Source: Bolinopsis microptera (Eukaryota > Ctenophora > Tentaculata > Lobata > Bolinopsidae). From it: 64,000 nucleotides of DNA. Positions 24,444 through 38,800 of the stretch are shown one piece after another. The stretch covers positions 5,758,858 through 5,822,857 of the forward strand of contig NC_087075.1 in NCBI RefSeq assembly GCF_026151205.1, written 5' to 3'. Position 1 is the first letter of the stretch; every line of letters begins with the position of its first letter. The notes under the pieces are model-generated. The model searched no databases. It was not told the origin of the DNA and was given only the letters and a program-made list of their open reading frames with translations. The position numbers were made by a program, and so were the translations under genes.

Positions 24444-27400
24444 CTAATATACAGAAACAATACATTATGAAAGTGGGAGAGGTTTTTTTTATTGAAATCT
24501 TTCAAATCAGTCAATTACATACAAGTTTACACAATGAATTAGTTAAATATAATATTGTCCTCTAAGCATGGATTGTCAAAGTTGAAATTGTCTCGGACAA
24601 AATGTATGTAACCAAAGGACCTGAGGGTCACCAAAACACAGATATTGAGTGCAAATGCAGCTCCTGCACAAGCATGGGCCCTTATAAAATTGTAATAAGT
24701 TACTTTAAACAAAATCACACACCCATTCAATCAATTCATAAAATATTGTGCTGGTTGAGCTAAGTGCACGTTAGTGCAGGGGAGGGTAAGCAGATCCAGT
24801 CTGGCCACACAATTAATAATAAATCAACTTTACCGGCCTCCTCCTTTCGAGATTTTGCCCCATAATAGCAGAACTGACACCGAAACTTACAAAAATATTA
24901 TTTGATTTTAGTAGCTTACCTTGCTCCCTTCTGGAGAGATAGAGTAGTCATTTTTTGCACTACATGTATTTTCCTAGATTTTGAATATTGTGTTTAATGA
25001 TCGGTTATCTTATCAGTAGATTTTATCAGAGAATTTTATCAGTTTATGTTCACAATGGTACTTCTACAGATAATGGTTATGGTCGAAGTTTAATTAGAAG
25101 CTTTTTTATATGAATAATTTTGTTGCTATTAATAGAATTTTTAGTAAAATCCATGCGTTACAAAATCATGCTTGTTGCCGATCTAATATTTTAGTTAAAT
25201 TATAAACCAAGAAGCAGAAAAGGCGGCCCAATGATTTCATCTGGCCAAAAATCATTACTCTACTGCACTTGATTACATTTTTGTTCAATCGTGACTATTT
25301 TTTGCAAATTTCCATAATATTTCTAATTATACTTTAAATTAAATTTGTCATTTTGCCAACATTGTTTAGTTTTGTAAAAAAATAACGCCTAGTATCTTAC
25401 CATTAGTATTTCGATTATCTAACAAAATTAAAACATTATTAAAGCAACAGCTTCATCGTCTGGAAGCCAAAAGCATATCGTAATGAAATCACAAAGAAGT
25501 GAACAGTCTTCTGTCTAATCGATACGGAAAAAGTTACAGGAAACATGATTACAAAACCGAACTTTGTGCCAAATTCTAATTTGAACAGTTGCTGGCAAAC
25601 AACGTTTAATCCAGCTCCAAACGGTGAAGCCTCCTAAGACTCATCTTTACAGTAGTTATCAATAATTTTAACAACATTTTCGGACAGAACCGATACACGA
25701 TAGTCATTTAAATAGACGGCAGAGATATGATTTAAAATAAATCGATTCCAGCCGGCCGCCAACTTGGCAAACCCAATTTTCTCAAGATATGATTAGGGTT
25801 ACTGTTTGGGTTAGCATTAACCTTACAGTGTACCTTAGTGGCGTTTTGGTTATTCGAACCGTTTTTTAGTATCGCACAGATATTGATGGTGATGGTGATG
25901 GTGATGGTGATGGTGATGGTGTTTTTCTGATCAGGATTTTATTTCTTTCAATTTTCTGGTGGAAAAAGCTCATCAAATTTGCATCAAGATTCAGGAATAG
26001 TGTAAACACTATTCGTGATCATACCCCAGAATACACACAGATTAATCAACCACTTCTAAAACCGGTCATGATCACATGACAACTGATATTGAAACAATGT
26101 CAGTAAGCTTACAATAGGAAATCTCTCGCCGTCACATGACATCATGACATACCACGTGACCTGACACCACGTGATCTAGCCGTATAATTGACAAGTTCCT
26201 GGAACGAGGATTACTGTTTGAATATATCTGCGCTGGATTCCCCCGCGGCTACTCCATTTCCGTCCACATTTTAGTCTGACTTCTTTCTGTCTTGTTGCTG
26301 AGAAAAGTTACTAATACTATGTGTTGCGTAGCCACCTGACTTTTAAAAAAGTCGGCCATAATGAGCAGAAAGTTCCTTCCTATAAGTCCCTTCACGGGAC
26401 TCATATGTTAAAACACCTGAATCACTCGCACTTAGAGCCTTAACCCCTCTTTATAAACTGCTACACTTCAAATAGGTCTTCTTACCCGCGGGAGAAAGAC
26501 AGCCAGGTTGTTGGTGCGGTACGTGCTTACCTACTTACACTCTAGTTCAGAGGTTAGGGTGATTCCCTGCAACACTCTCATAGCTATCGAAATAGAAAGA
26601 GTCGACAACAATGCCAGGACTTCAGCGTAACTCCCAGATAGCACTACATCCAGTGAATATGCGGGGGATATTATATGTACATGCCGGCCTCAACTTTGAA
26701 AACTTGATATTTTCAGCACCTCGTGCTTTTGGTCCATATCTCAACAGGTCGTGGCGGGCAGGAATAGGAGAGCTAAGCGGCGACACTCCGCGCTTAAAGC
26801 AAGAAAGGTATTGTCACTATCTTAGTGGAGTTTGTATTGACAGTTTCAGTCAGTCTTAGTGCGCCACACTAGCAACCAAGTGGCAGTGGCACTGGCAGCC
26901 TGTGGCAGTGTGCAGCAGCCTGTGGCAGTGTGCGGTGTTTTAAAGTTAGTTCTTCCTCTTGTTCCACCTTTTTGAGTAGGGTCTCTTTTCCGTTTTTTTA
27001 ATAATTTACTGTGCTCAAGTTTCTGATGTAGGCTATAGAACTTTCTATATAAGTAATTCTGGGGTGTACTAAACACTTTATTATCTCATTCCGCAGAAAC
27101 TTCCTAATTTTCACCCTGCAGTAAAGCATTAGCAGTTTAAAAAACTTCAAAAATGCGGTACGTAGTCTCGGAGGGACTTGGGTGTTGCTAAAACGTATGG
27201 CTAAGCTGGTCATTTTAGTTTTATTTATAGCATTATTTGTTGCCATAACCTTTGTCTTACTAAATATTTGGACTATTTTCTTAATATTACCCGGCGTCAA
27301 TTTTTGTTAAAACTCCAAGTACCCGCATACGACTCACGAGTTAACGTTACAGTATCAAACATGGTCAAAGATTTTGCTGGTAAGTTCAATCCATTATCCA

Positions 27401-29935
27401 TTTATTAGTAATCTCTTCAAGTTTAAATTTTAAACTGCTCCCTTTACGATTAAGTTTTTCCTATCTTAAACTATTCGTGTAATTAGATTGACATCTTTAG
27501 TCCAATAAATGAACCCTCACCGCTAGCTCAGCATTGTTGTCATATTTTTGAGACGTGTGAATTTATGAAGCCCGTCAAGGGATCCCGTACTTTTAGTAAC
27601 TCAGACTATCGTTAATAACTTCGTAATAGATTTTCTTGAATTTTGCCTTAACGTTTAAATTATAACAGTTTTGAGTTCAAACCGGAGGTTACCCGCTTGA
27701 TGATTTCATTAATAGTTTAAATTCTTAATAGTTTAAATTATTAATAGTTTAAATTCTTGATAAACTCTACCAAGACAAAATGAAGTAAGGCTGCGTTACT
27801 TTCAAATGACTTAATTTCAAACGTTTAGCTTTCAGATTTTCGTCCTAGCTTGATCCTTATATTGAACGGAACTGATTTTAATCACTTTAACTGTTCGTAG
27901 CTCGCAAAGGTTATATCTATAGCTTTAGATCTATAAAAAGCATTTGAAATTGATTCTATTTGACTTAAAATAATCGGGGGTATGGTAGGTGGGGTACTTC
28001 GTACGTCATCAGCCCAGCAAACATTTGTTAAATAACAGTGTTGAAAGTTTCTAACTCTTTCACCGTCCAACTCCTATATTGGATAAAAGAGAAGTCGTGT
28101 TGGACGTAGACAGTGTCAATACCAGGCCATGGTCACTATAAGCTATAAAACTGTAGCACTGTTGTCAGGTTAACATGGCGTCTCATTGTGTTAATTAAAA
28201 ATAGTAATTTAGATAGAGGGAGTTTAAGTTTTAGTTGGAACAAATACCAGCCGCCAATTACATATATATGATAAACTACAGTACTCAGCTCCACGAACAC
28301 CATTTCCACGATATAAACTTCACTCTAAGTACTATAACTATTACCTCACTACAATAGGTATTACCTAATCTAAGTATTACCTAACACTTGGCACACACGC
28401 AGTGATTACCTTTAAAGTAATTGCTTAATTGTTTATTAATCCACAAACAGACACTCAACCATCCCACTACTACTAGTACTATACTATTACAATCCGTCAA
28501 GCAAATATTTATTGGCGTTATTTGATAATTGAATAACTTCATCGCTTTCCAGACTGCAGCTCACTTATTAACTAATGCATTAACTAATGCCAATACTGAT
28601 CGTTATAAAGATATGGCCTGTCTCCGATCCAGCGATCCTATATTATGGCATCAACAGATAGAAGGGGGCACGAACTGATTAGAAATTAATCATGATGATT
28701 CTAGGAAATATATAAATTCTATCAGGATTTAACACTCATTCCTCTCAATCTATTGTTCTACAAGTACATTGTAACCAGCAGCCTTTTAAATCACTCCAAC
28801 TAATGAACTTATACGGGTTTACCGTCTGAAAAGTCTTTTGATTTTTTCCGTCAAAATTTTAACGTTGATTTGATAGACAAGTAACCAGTAGCGACTAGCG
28901 GGAGAACCGGAGGACGTAATAAAAGAGGCCGGTACTAGCCACGCATTTTATGGGAGGGTAGCTGGTAAGAGTTACTAGTTTTCATAGTCCACAATCTTTT
29001 GTTATTCAATAATCTAATCAGATCTAGCCGTACTAGATCGGAATTAGGATGGTTTATCACTTTTTGTTGATATATTGAGTTGTATGTTAGTGTATTTCAA
29101 AACTATGTTGATCGTGCTGTAATATTATTTATATCTCTAATACCTATTTATTTATTCATATCTCTAATAACAAATATTCAGTAAAATCGATAGACTGGAT
29201 GCTTTACTTTTTTTTGTCGTGTGATACTCTTTATTTATACACAATCCAGATTACAAATGTTTTATCCGAAGTTTAAGCCTAAATTTCATGCTCACGTGTA
29301 GAGTTCGGACCAGTAGTTAAGTCTGGAGTTCAATGACTTGTTAAAAAGTTTGCAATACAATTAAATTTATTCACGTTTTTACTGGCGCTTCGTTGTATAG
29401 ATAATAAGAGTTAGATTTTTGCTTTTGAAGTTAGTACCGACGTTCAGGATTTAGCTTGGAACATTATGATTTCGTGTCAAATTCCTTAATTCGATGATCG
29501 CTTATGTCAACAGTTGTCGGTTTAGTTTTACATTTGTTAACGATTATGATTTTACCGCTTCCATTTGCGATAATTCGGAATATCTGTAGTTAGTTTAAGT
29601 TTTTTAGAGTTACTCGAGTCTCGATTGCTTCGCCTTATTGTCGTTACGTTAATTAAAAACAGTTGTTGATAGTTTAGACAATTTAAGTTATTGACGGAAA
29701 GTATGTAACGATTTTTCGATATCAAATAAGGCACATAATCTGGCAGTCGACTCACACTTTACCCAGCTTACAAAGTCTATTGCTCTGTCACGGAAATGTG
29801 GGGAGAAGTAAAGCGAATGCTTGCGGAGAAAATGGCGGGTAAACACAGACTGAGTTAAGCGTCATAATTCTGAGGAATCTGAATTATACACACATTATAA
29901 GCTTTCCTGACCCTGAATCCTACGTCCAGACCTTG
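24444..29935. other. Long AT-rich interval, no gene recognised
   Basis: Holds a GGTGAT microsatellite (about 25881-25921) and CACGTGAC/CACGTGATC sites near 26151-26175. The open frames here are short and carry no recognisable domain. Confidence 0.45.
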
Positions 29936-30112
29936 TACAATATACAATGTACAATGTACAATTTACGATGTACAATTTAAAATGTGCGATGTACAATTAA
30001 CAATGTACGATGTACGATTTACAATGTACTTATTGTACGATGTACAATTTACAATGTACGATGTACAATTTGCAATGTACGATGTAAAATGTACAATTTG
30101 CAATGTTCAATG
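29936..30112. repeat. Degenerate TGTACAATTTACGA-type tandem repeat
   Basis: ACAATGTAC, ACGATGTAC and ACAATTTAC motifs alternate with a period of about 10-20 bp. Confidence 0.8.
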
Positions 30113-31943
30113 TGATCAAAACCCAGAATCGTTGTCACGTTCCAAAAAATATGCCTCACCTCCCCACAAGAGTCTATACTGATACAGATATTTATAGTTA
30201 ATACAAGATCGTATCTTCTTTGTACTTTTTTAATGTACGACTCACAATAAACGGTCAAGTGCTTTCGGGATGTTTTTTGCAGTCTATAATCCTCCGCAGC
30301 TGAAAATATGCACCACCCGAAACATTCTTTGCCAGAATTCGTGTTTATAATAAAAACAAATAGCGCCATTGGACCTTAAATACCGGGCCTTATATCGACA
30401 GATGTTAACTGAAAATAGTTAAAATTGTTTGTTCCGAATTTTATTAGTACCAGTAACGACTAGCCGTTGTTATTAGTTCTTTCCATTTATTAACAATACC
30501 GTCTTATTTACTAATTTTTCCGTGGAATGTGACTTCTGCATAAGAATTTTACTCATAAACTTTCATTTATTGAAATAAAATGAAAGTTTTAAAGCTGATT
30601 CATTAATTGTTTATGTCTATTGTCTATTGTTTTACATTTAGATTAAACACAATTCTCGATTACTTTTAATCACTTTATTATGTCGAGCATGAGACGTTAT
30701 ATTCTCGCGCCGACATAACAACGGCAATAAAAAGGCTGCTTTGACTCCAAACATAATATTTATCTCTCGTAAAATCTTGAAAATTCGTCTAATCATGGTT
30801 CATATTTAGCCGTCTAGCATGCAGAGCACCATTTAATGAATCTTAAACAATTCAAGGAATGAACATCGTCGAACATTTGTTTACTCGCTGCCAAGCAGAC
30901 AAGATTATAAAACAAGAACGTTGAAAGCATTGCCGCAAGCATTAAAGCATTAAAGCATTTAAAGCATTAAACCAAGCAGTGGAGCCCTCATAGTTTTAAT
31001 ACTTTCAACACTACTATATAACAAATAATTTGAGGAAACGATGTAACAGAGTCGATATATTTTAATGTTGCCATGGGGTGGCAAGTCCCCATACATCGTG
31101 GTCCGGTAGTTTCATTGCGTCCTAATATATCGTTGTCCTGATTACATTTGCTAAGCGATCTGATTCTGATATCTAAATTCCAAGGATCACTACCGTCTAC
31201 CTTGGGGTATGATAATTGCGGAGTCAACTTATCATCTTCCACCCTAGAAATATGTTCACACTCTAGCCAGGAATCACTTTGAACTTTTTTTTGCTGAATT
31301 GTGTCGAATTTACATACATCATCGGCTTATGCAGAAGTGTTATACCGTCCGGTGTCGCACTTATATACTCTTTGTCACGGCTTTTACATGAATACGATCC
31401 CGGTAAACCGCGTACCAGTACGGTAAACCGTGTATCAGACGGTAAATTATGAAGCTACATATCATTGCTCTTATTGAAATGAGCTACTGGTTTTCTGATT
31501 GGGACTCGTTTCTAATTAGGAATCATACTGCAAAGCACAATTTTGTGAGTGTACTCTAATTAGGGTATCAATTTATCATATGTGGTAATGAGTTTGTTAC
31601 ACCCTTAAAGGGGGCATTGATGAAATACTCTTGCAATTCGGTTACTGCGTTTACTATTCTATCGAGTCAACTGAGGTCATACTTGACTTGTTATTAATAA
31701 TTTATTTTTTTACTCCATGACCGACTCGAATTTGGCTGGAACCTTACTGTTGGAACTTTTTTATCAGAATTAGCTAGAAAAAGTTTGTAGTTTGGTTGTT
31801 ATTTATTGTTTATGTATTTTTTTAATTATAGTTGCCACAGAGAAAGGTAGTGCTACTTCTAGCTATTTCCAGAATATCAGATAACACGTGATAGCCACAT
31901 CTGACAATCACGTGTCCCACTTAAGGGATCCCTGATTATACCT
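30113..31943. other. Intergenic, no gene recognised
   Basis: AT-rich, with scattered CACGTG sites at about 31886 and 31909. An 84-residue minus-strand frame (30988-31242) has no recognisable family. Confidence 0.4.
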
Positions 31944-32118
31944 GTCTACTACTACTACTACTACTACTACTACTATGTCGGAGCTAAGTCCGATCTACGC
32001 CAGAGAACCCCTTCCATATATCCCTGTCCCGCATCAGGGTTCGCAGTTCCTCTTTAGAGTTTGTCCCAACTTCCTTCAGTAACATAGACAAGTAGCTTTG
32101 TCTTGGTCGGCCTTGCTG
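31944..32118 (-). pseudogene. LINE 3' end: RT C-terminal tail plus (TAG)n tail
   Basis: On the minus strand 32118-31984 reads QQGRPRQSYLSMLLKEVG, then KEELRTLMRDRDIWKGF and a stop (TAG at 31984-31986). The GRPR...L..LMRDRxxW pattern is the usual end of many invertebrate LINE reverse transcriptases. About 8 nt after the stop comes a pure TAG microsatellite (31944-31975), which fits a LINE that ends in a short repeat tail. 5'-truncated, as is typical of target-primed insertion. Confidence 0.7.
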
Positions 32119-34865
32119 TGCTAATTATAACTGTCTGCTACTATAACCTGGTACCTGATATCCAGTCCTAACGTAACCTCAGCTACATTACCTCCTGGGT
32201 ATAAGTGGGTATAAGTGGGTATATTACAGTGAATAGTAACAGTTTCCACGTATAACCTTCCATGAATACGATCATGTATTTTAACACACCCGAGTCGTAT
32301 CTACACCCTAAAGGACGAATTAAGTGATATACCGGGTCAAAGTAATGTAATATTGTCTTATGACACAGCGTGATACTCCAAGTTGATCATTGCCCGGGCA
32401 CCTTGTTTGTTAGTATCTCCTCCCTAAATGCGGCCCATTCCATATTGAGTGAAGGTTATTAGTAATATACAGACGTTTCCGGCCCCAGATAATATCACAC
32501 TTGTTCACTGTACAGTGGGATACCTCATCACCCGACACTCAGCTTCATAGCCCCATTCCCATGTTCCAACGGTTCACTTTCTAGTTTCGCGCTTGTTCAT
32601 ACTCTGTTTTGTACGGCTAAGATATTGTTAAGATATGGTTAAAAGATATAGGATTTGAAAAACGAAGATGATTTTACCAACTTAGTGAATTTAGCAAGAG
32701 ATAGAATTGGATGGAAGAGTTTGTTTATTTACGTTGAGACATATTGAACGAAGGAGTCTTCGAAAGCGTAAATAGGCCAGCACTTTGCTGAGCCTCTTCA
32801 GGTGCTCTCTTGTTTATAGATGTTATTATATATATCTAGATATTCGGTAATTGTTTGTGCACCATAGTCCTTGATGACGTCACATGATTATCTGACCATA
32901 AATTAACCTACTGTATTGCGTTTAAACTAGACATTATACCCTTAAGTGAAGCAAATGGTTATCCAGAATTCCAAGTTGCTGAAATACTACACGTAGATTA
33001 TGTTTACTGTTGGACATATATTGAGCCTAATGTCTGACTTTAACAGTTTAACGAGAAATGAGGCGAAATAACGGCGGGTTTACCTGGAAATTGCAGCACT
33101 CATAGTGTTGTCTGGAGTGCAGAGTGCAGTACTTGTAGTTCAGTTCTCATGGTTCTGTCTGGACTGCAGCGTGCTGTACTTGTAGTTCTGGTCGAAGTAG
33201 AAGTGGTTAGTTCTAGTGTTGTCTGGATGGAAATGGCGTCTAATATTTCTAGGCGTACTTTTGTTGTAGGAGTCCAGGGGAAGGTCACAGATGTCAGCCT
33301 AATCTGAAATTACTTGCATTTAGTTATTTCGTTCTTCTTACTTTAGATTGAATTAATTTGACAGCTTATTTTGCTGTTAGTTGTCAATTCTTTGAGTTAG
33401 TTCTTTAGTTTAGTAAATTGCATATTGAGCAGTTCAAATAACTTGTGCTCCTTTAGGATCTCGATTACCCTAGACTTGAGATTTTAAAAACATCACAATA
33501 CTGAACAGAATATTGAGAATATTGTGTTTATTTCTGCTATACATTATACTCGAAGCAGCTTGGTTGCATTGTTCCCCAGAATCTTCAGCCACACTTCCAC
33601 TGCAGAGGTTGAGTTAATGAATCCCACTAATCAGTACCATCCTGGACAAGGGTTGAAGTTTCGTTAATCAGTGAAACACGATAAACCCTTATTACAGATA
33701 ATGTAGCATAGTTGCCAGAGATAGATGGAAATACCAGTATTCCCAGGAAAACCACGGATTAGAAATATTAGTGGTGAACGGATAGCTGTTCAAGATGAGA
33801 TAGCTTATCTTATATACAATGTGTAAGTCTGTAATTCTACAGTCCATTGGTTGTCCAAAGTGGTTAAGCGCGGTTTCTGGACTACTTTCAAACCGCAAAT
33901 AAGGATTACGAATCCTGGCAAGATGAGCTCTTCCCCACTAATGTAGATAGTTTTTGTCTAAATCTACAGTCGGGTTTAGAGATGAGCTGCTTGACCTAAT
34001 TGGCTTGTTCTCTAGCTGGAATTTTAAGTATGTGGTTCCGCGGATGTGGTACTAAACCAGAAGTTGGTTAGCTGATTGTACTTCACGGCTCGTGTTTTGT
34101 TCTGAACATTTGACCGGACTGTCCAGTGTCCAGTCAGTGTCCTGTGTGCTGCTAGAATATCTTCTTATAATAATACAGATCTTCTGTACTTGAACGTCTA
34201 CTAAACGTCAGGTTTATAGTGATAAGTGATTGGTTACCAGAGCTTGATTGATTGTCTTATCATGGCAGAAGAAAACTCGCTTGTCAGTTTACTCGGATTG
34301 TGACAGAGATTCGTGCAAACTGAAGTGATGACAAGTTATAAATTTGTCAAAGTCGCGTGATATGATTCATGAAGCGTTAAACCAGTCTGTCAACGATGTT
34401 CTTTACTTTCAGCTTTTCAAGTACTTGCAGTGCAACCATCTGATGGTATACTAGGTGGAACTATCTGATCCAATCAGTGGGTTTCAGGTTCAGGTTAGAA
34501 CAGCTGCACAAGAGCCTGCTTGAAATGTTACTGTGGAGTGAGGGCGGATTTAACGACGAATGAGACTGTTTTGTTGCTAAAAATAATATGTATATTGTCG
34601 GTCGAATAAAGAATTTCAAGGTCGGTAGAATTGCTATATTGTTTAATAATGGAATATTTTACAAAGCTTGAAAAATCCTATTCACGTAATATTGCTTACA
34701 TTTTTAACACGTTAAATAAATGCAACAAGTAACATAATGTATTTTAAATCCTTATTATGCTATTTCTGATAGAACATTTTTTGTTAGTTGCAGTCACACT
34801 TGTGATATTTACGGTATCACAGTACATCTGGAGTCTAATTGGAGTGTTATTCTAGACCGCTTATC
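32119..34865. other. Intergenic, no gene recognised
   Basis: Contains three copies of a GTATAAGTGG motif at about 32200-32222. No coding region is supported. Confidence 0.4.
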
Positions 34866-35163
34866 CCCCAGTTCCGTGGCCGGATATTATGCCAAATTAT
34901 TAGACGGAGATCGTCTACTGATATTTCTCCGGATATTTCTCCGGATATTTCTCCGGTTTGCAGTTCCACGACCGCGGAGACCATCTACGGTAATTTTGTT
35001 GATTCTGTATGATTCTGTATGAATTAATCTCCGATAAATTCCCGGAGAGCTTCATCTCCGTCTAATACAGTAGACGGAGCCGGAGAATCATCTTCGGAGA
35101 TGATCTCCGGGAAATGGACCTCTGTCTAATAATTTGGCATAATATCCGGCCATGGAACTGGGG
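34866..35163. mobile_element. 298-bp MITE with about 40-bp TIRs
   Basis: CCCCAGTTCCGTGGCCGGAT begins the left arm; the right arm is its near-perfect reverse complement and ends ATCCGGCCATGGAACTGGGG. The inverted match continues through a GCCAAATTATTAGAC block. The centre is rich in smaller palindromes of GTAGACGGAG and TCTCCGGATATT. Flanks are not clearly duplicated. Confidence 0.85.
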
Positions 35164-35814
35164 TGCTAGAGCAAGAACCCGACAATCATCTCATATTATC
35201 ATCAGACCTCGACTGTTCTTACTAGTACTACTTAAGAGTTCCCCATTTCCTAGTTTTTTGCAGAACATGCTCTATAATAACTGAGTTTCGGCAATACAAC
35301 TCTAACGAGATCGTGGTATTTTTCGGGAGATGTTGCAGATAAAATTAGATGCTTTCCTGTTCAGTTCTGCATGTGACTCCGTTCTACATGCTCACTCGAT
35401 CAAATGATCTTTATATAGAACAACACTGAATCGATCGATATAGGAAAAATATTTAATCCAATTATCATAACCTGTTCAGCTCATTTTTGTGGCTTTATTT
35501 TTACGGCCAAAAAAGAAATGTGGGGATATTTTCTTGTTAATCGGACATCTTACTTATAAGTTGTCGCCGGATCATTAGCCGTTAAATTAATCCTCGATTC
35601 TATGATTAGTCATTATCCAGTTACCCCTTATCAAACCTGCACAATACATTAGTGAATCCTAATTTATGAGTCTAGCTCTAGTCTGAGTATTATAACATTT
35701 TTATTGGCTCACTCTTAATACGCAGCAGCTATGTATGATAATGACCTAATGAAATCCCGATTAGGGTTTGCGCGATGAATTGTCCCTCCCTTCTCGTTTC
35801 GTTATCTTCATTCG
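35164..35814. other. 5' flank of the Kv channel gene
   Basis: No confident TATA box or other promoter element. An in-frame stop (TGA, 35776) lies 39 bases before the chosen ATG, supporting 35815 as the first codon of that frame. Confidence 0.4.
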
Positions 35815-38800
35815 ATGGTTCATGAGATCTCCTCGACATCTTACTCCCCATTGGACTCCCAAGACATACACGCGACAGATTCACCACCGAACGAGACAGC
35901 CAGTCTCGCGACACATGATATAGCAGCTTCCGCGGGGATTAGAAATACAAACAGATCTATCGGTTACGTTTATCCAAATCAACGGAGGAGATTCAGCGCT
36001 GCAGCCACGCCCTTTCTTAACGAGGACCATGACGGTAAATAATTGCTAGCCTCGAGTGTTATTTTTGACATTTTGCCAGTTGTAACCTAAAGCTGTTTAA
36101 CTGATTGTAGTTTTTATAATTACCTTTTAAATTAATGTTGTTTTTAATTTTGACTAAACGTGTTGTTGGTAGATAGTTTTTGTTTGGGCATCACACTTAA
36201 ATTGTACATCAGACTTTAAAGCTAACTGGGCTTGTAGGATAATCCTACTATAAAATATGTCATCTCCATTTCTGAATGAGGCTAGTCGGGTCTCGGGAGC
36301 CAATTATAATTGTGGCTTTGTGTTTGGAGATTACTTAACTAAAGTCTGGAAAATATTTCAGTTACGTCCATACATAATACTCGATTTACAGGTTATATCA
36401 TAAATCATGAGCCATACGCGATTGGGAGCACGTACAATTATCATGATCTAGCTTATCTGGAACACATCACTGATAACTCTACCAAATCACTGTTGAATCA
36501 TATCTCTAAAATATTTATTTCTGAAATTATCTCAATGATCATTGCATTGATCGGTCAAATAATCATTTCAAATATCTTGCATGATAATTAAACAAATGAC
36601 CACAATGTGATGAGAAATTAAAACGAGGTTTGCGGCATAAAAAGCATATAAAACGTATGACAATTATGAATAATAATTACAACTTAATACTTATTATAGG
36701 TTGCATGTCTAGGTTTTTTCTATTATGTCGAGGGGGAAAAGGTGCAGGAGACCACCTACTCCACGATGGCATCTGATACAATACAATACAATAATACTTA
36801 TTATAAACGTATTATCACTAATTATAAGTTATTATAACATATTATCACAGGGGTGCCCGCAGGGCGGGGTAGCAGGAACCCTCTAATAAAAAGTCGGTCT
36901 ATTGAGGTTGGGATGTTGTCAAAACTAGACGGTCAGGTATGTGCTAACAATTGTAGAATATTCTCACTTACGCACCTGTTATACACTAATACTGTATATA
37001 TATCCTTCATATCCTGGATTAACGTTCTATCAGTACAGCTCACAACTAATCCCAACTAATCACTCGACTTTCTGTGATGTTCATTGTTCAAGTTTAGTTC
37101 AACAGGATATCTCTAAATCTCAGGACAGTTCTAACCAGGAATCGCGATTTTTCCTATTATTTGCGAAAAATTTTATGTATAGTCTTATGTATAGTCTGTT
37201 AAAAATCGCGGTATCGCGATTTTTGGGCAAAATAATCGCGATTTACTTTTGTCCCTGGTTCTAACGAATACAACTCAGGTTCTCCATTTCATAAACGGGG
37301 AGATTCAGAAACCACCTCACACTAAGAGTCACGCAGACAGGATCATCTTTAATGTGAGCGGGAAAAGATTTGAAACTACGTTTGAGTGCTTGAACGGGTA
37401 AGATAACACAAGAGATAAGAGATAAGAGATAAGAGATAAGATAAGAGATAAGAGATAAGAGATAAGAGATAAGAGATAAGAGCTGACCACTTAAGCTTAA
37501 TAAACTTAGGGCGGAGAAGAATGCTATAACAATTTTAAAGTGTTTTGCTGTCTGCACCGCCCTCAAAATCAAATCACTTTGCAAATTACAATTCTCTAGT
37601 TTCTAAACAATCTTCCAAACCACTTTCACTGTACAAAGTTTAGTATGCAACGAGAATATGCTTAAAAACATAGTATGCATAATAAAAGTATATAATGCTC
37701 AATGTAAATTAATAATGTCGTCAGGCATACAATTAAGATTTTAGCTCCTTGGCTGGTAATTGGTATGGTTATTAATGCTTTTCATACAAAGTTACAACAA
37801 ATTCTTCGTGTTATACATCCTGGGTTTGGACAGGATATGACCCGTTTAAAATATTTCCATCACGTTACATAATTCTCAATTAATGTAATAGATTTGTAGT
37901 GTTGTAATTAGTTTAAAATGATACTAAAAACTACTCCAGAGTTTCTTGTTTCACGTGTAACCCTCAGAACATTAATCGACTAAATTTGACAATGTTTTTA
38001 AATTCTGATCCTTCCAGACACGGTGGAATCGATAAGCCAACCTCCCTAGGCGTGAATAATCATTCATTACATTATATAGGGCGTCAATTGGGCATGGCGT
38101 CAATTGCTTTACCTTCACGAGAAGTTTTACAGCGACACCAATTATGCTGATCGAGCGGAAATATCAATAATTGATTTTAATCATATTAATGTGATGGGGT
38201 GGGCTTTTCTATTTTAATCTACTTAATAAACTAGGATAAGATCAACTTGATGAATGATGAGCAATCAGAAGTATGCTTATTTTGCGGAGATCATTACGTC
38301 ATGAGATGCTTAATTAATATTATATTAAATAATATTATATTAATTAATATTATATTAAAATATATACACTATATTTGATAATTGATAAAGTCAGTCAATA
38401 ATCATAACTTGAAATGGGCCAAGAAATATAAGCAACAATTCATGTCAAAATATTATAAATTTCGTACGTGCTTGATCTGAGGGTTATCGAATATTATTTT
38501 ATAAAAGTAAAATACTATTGCAGCTTCCCTGATACCCTACTCGGCACAGAAGAGGATAGAAAAAAGTTCTATGACCCAGTGAGGGACGAATACTTCCTTA
38601 ACAGAAACCAGGTAAGAAAAATTACAAATCACATTCTTTATAAACGAGTTAGTAACTAATTCTAAGTTCACATAACAAATCATTATCAAATCTCGGAAAT
38701 AAGACAGTTTCAGGTCCTTTTGGGATCTGGAAATGAGGGGGGGGGGGAACCAACGGGCATTAATGGGCATTAATGGGCATTTATGGGCATTAATGGGCAT

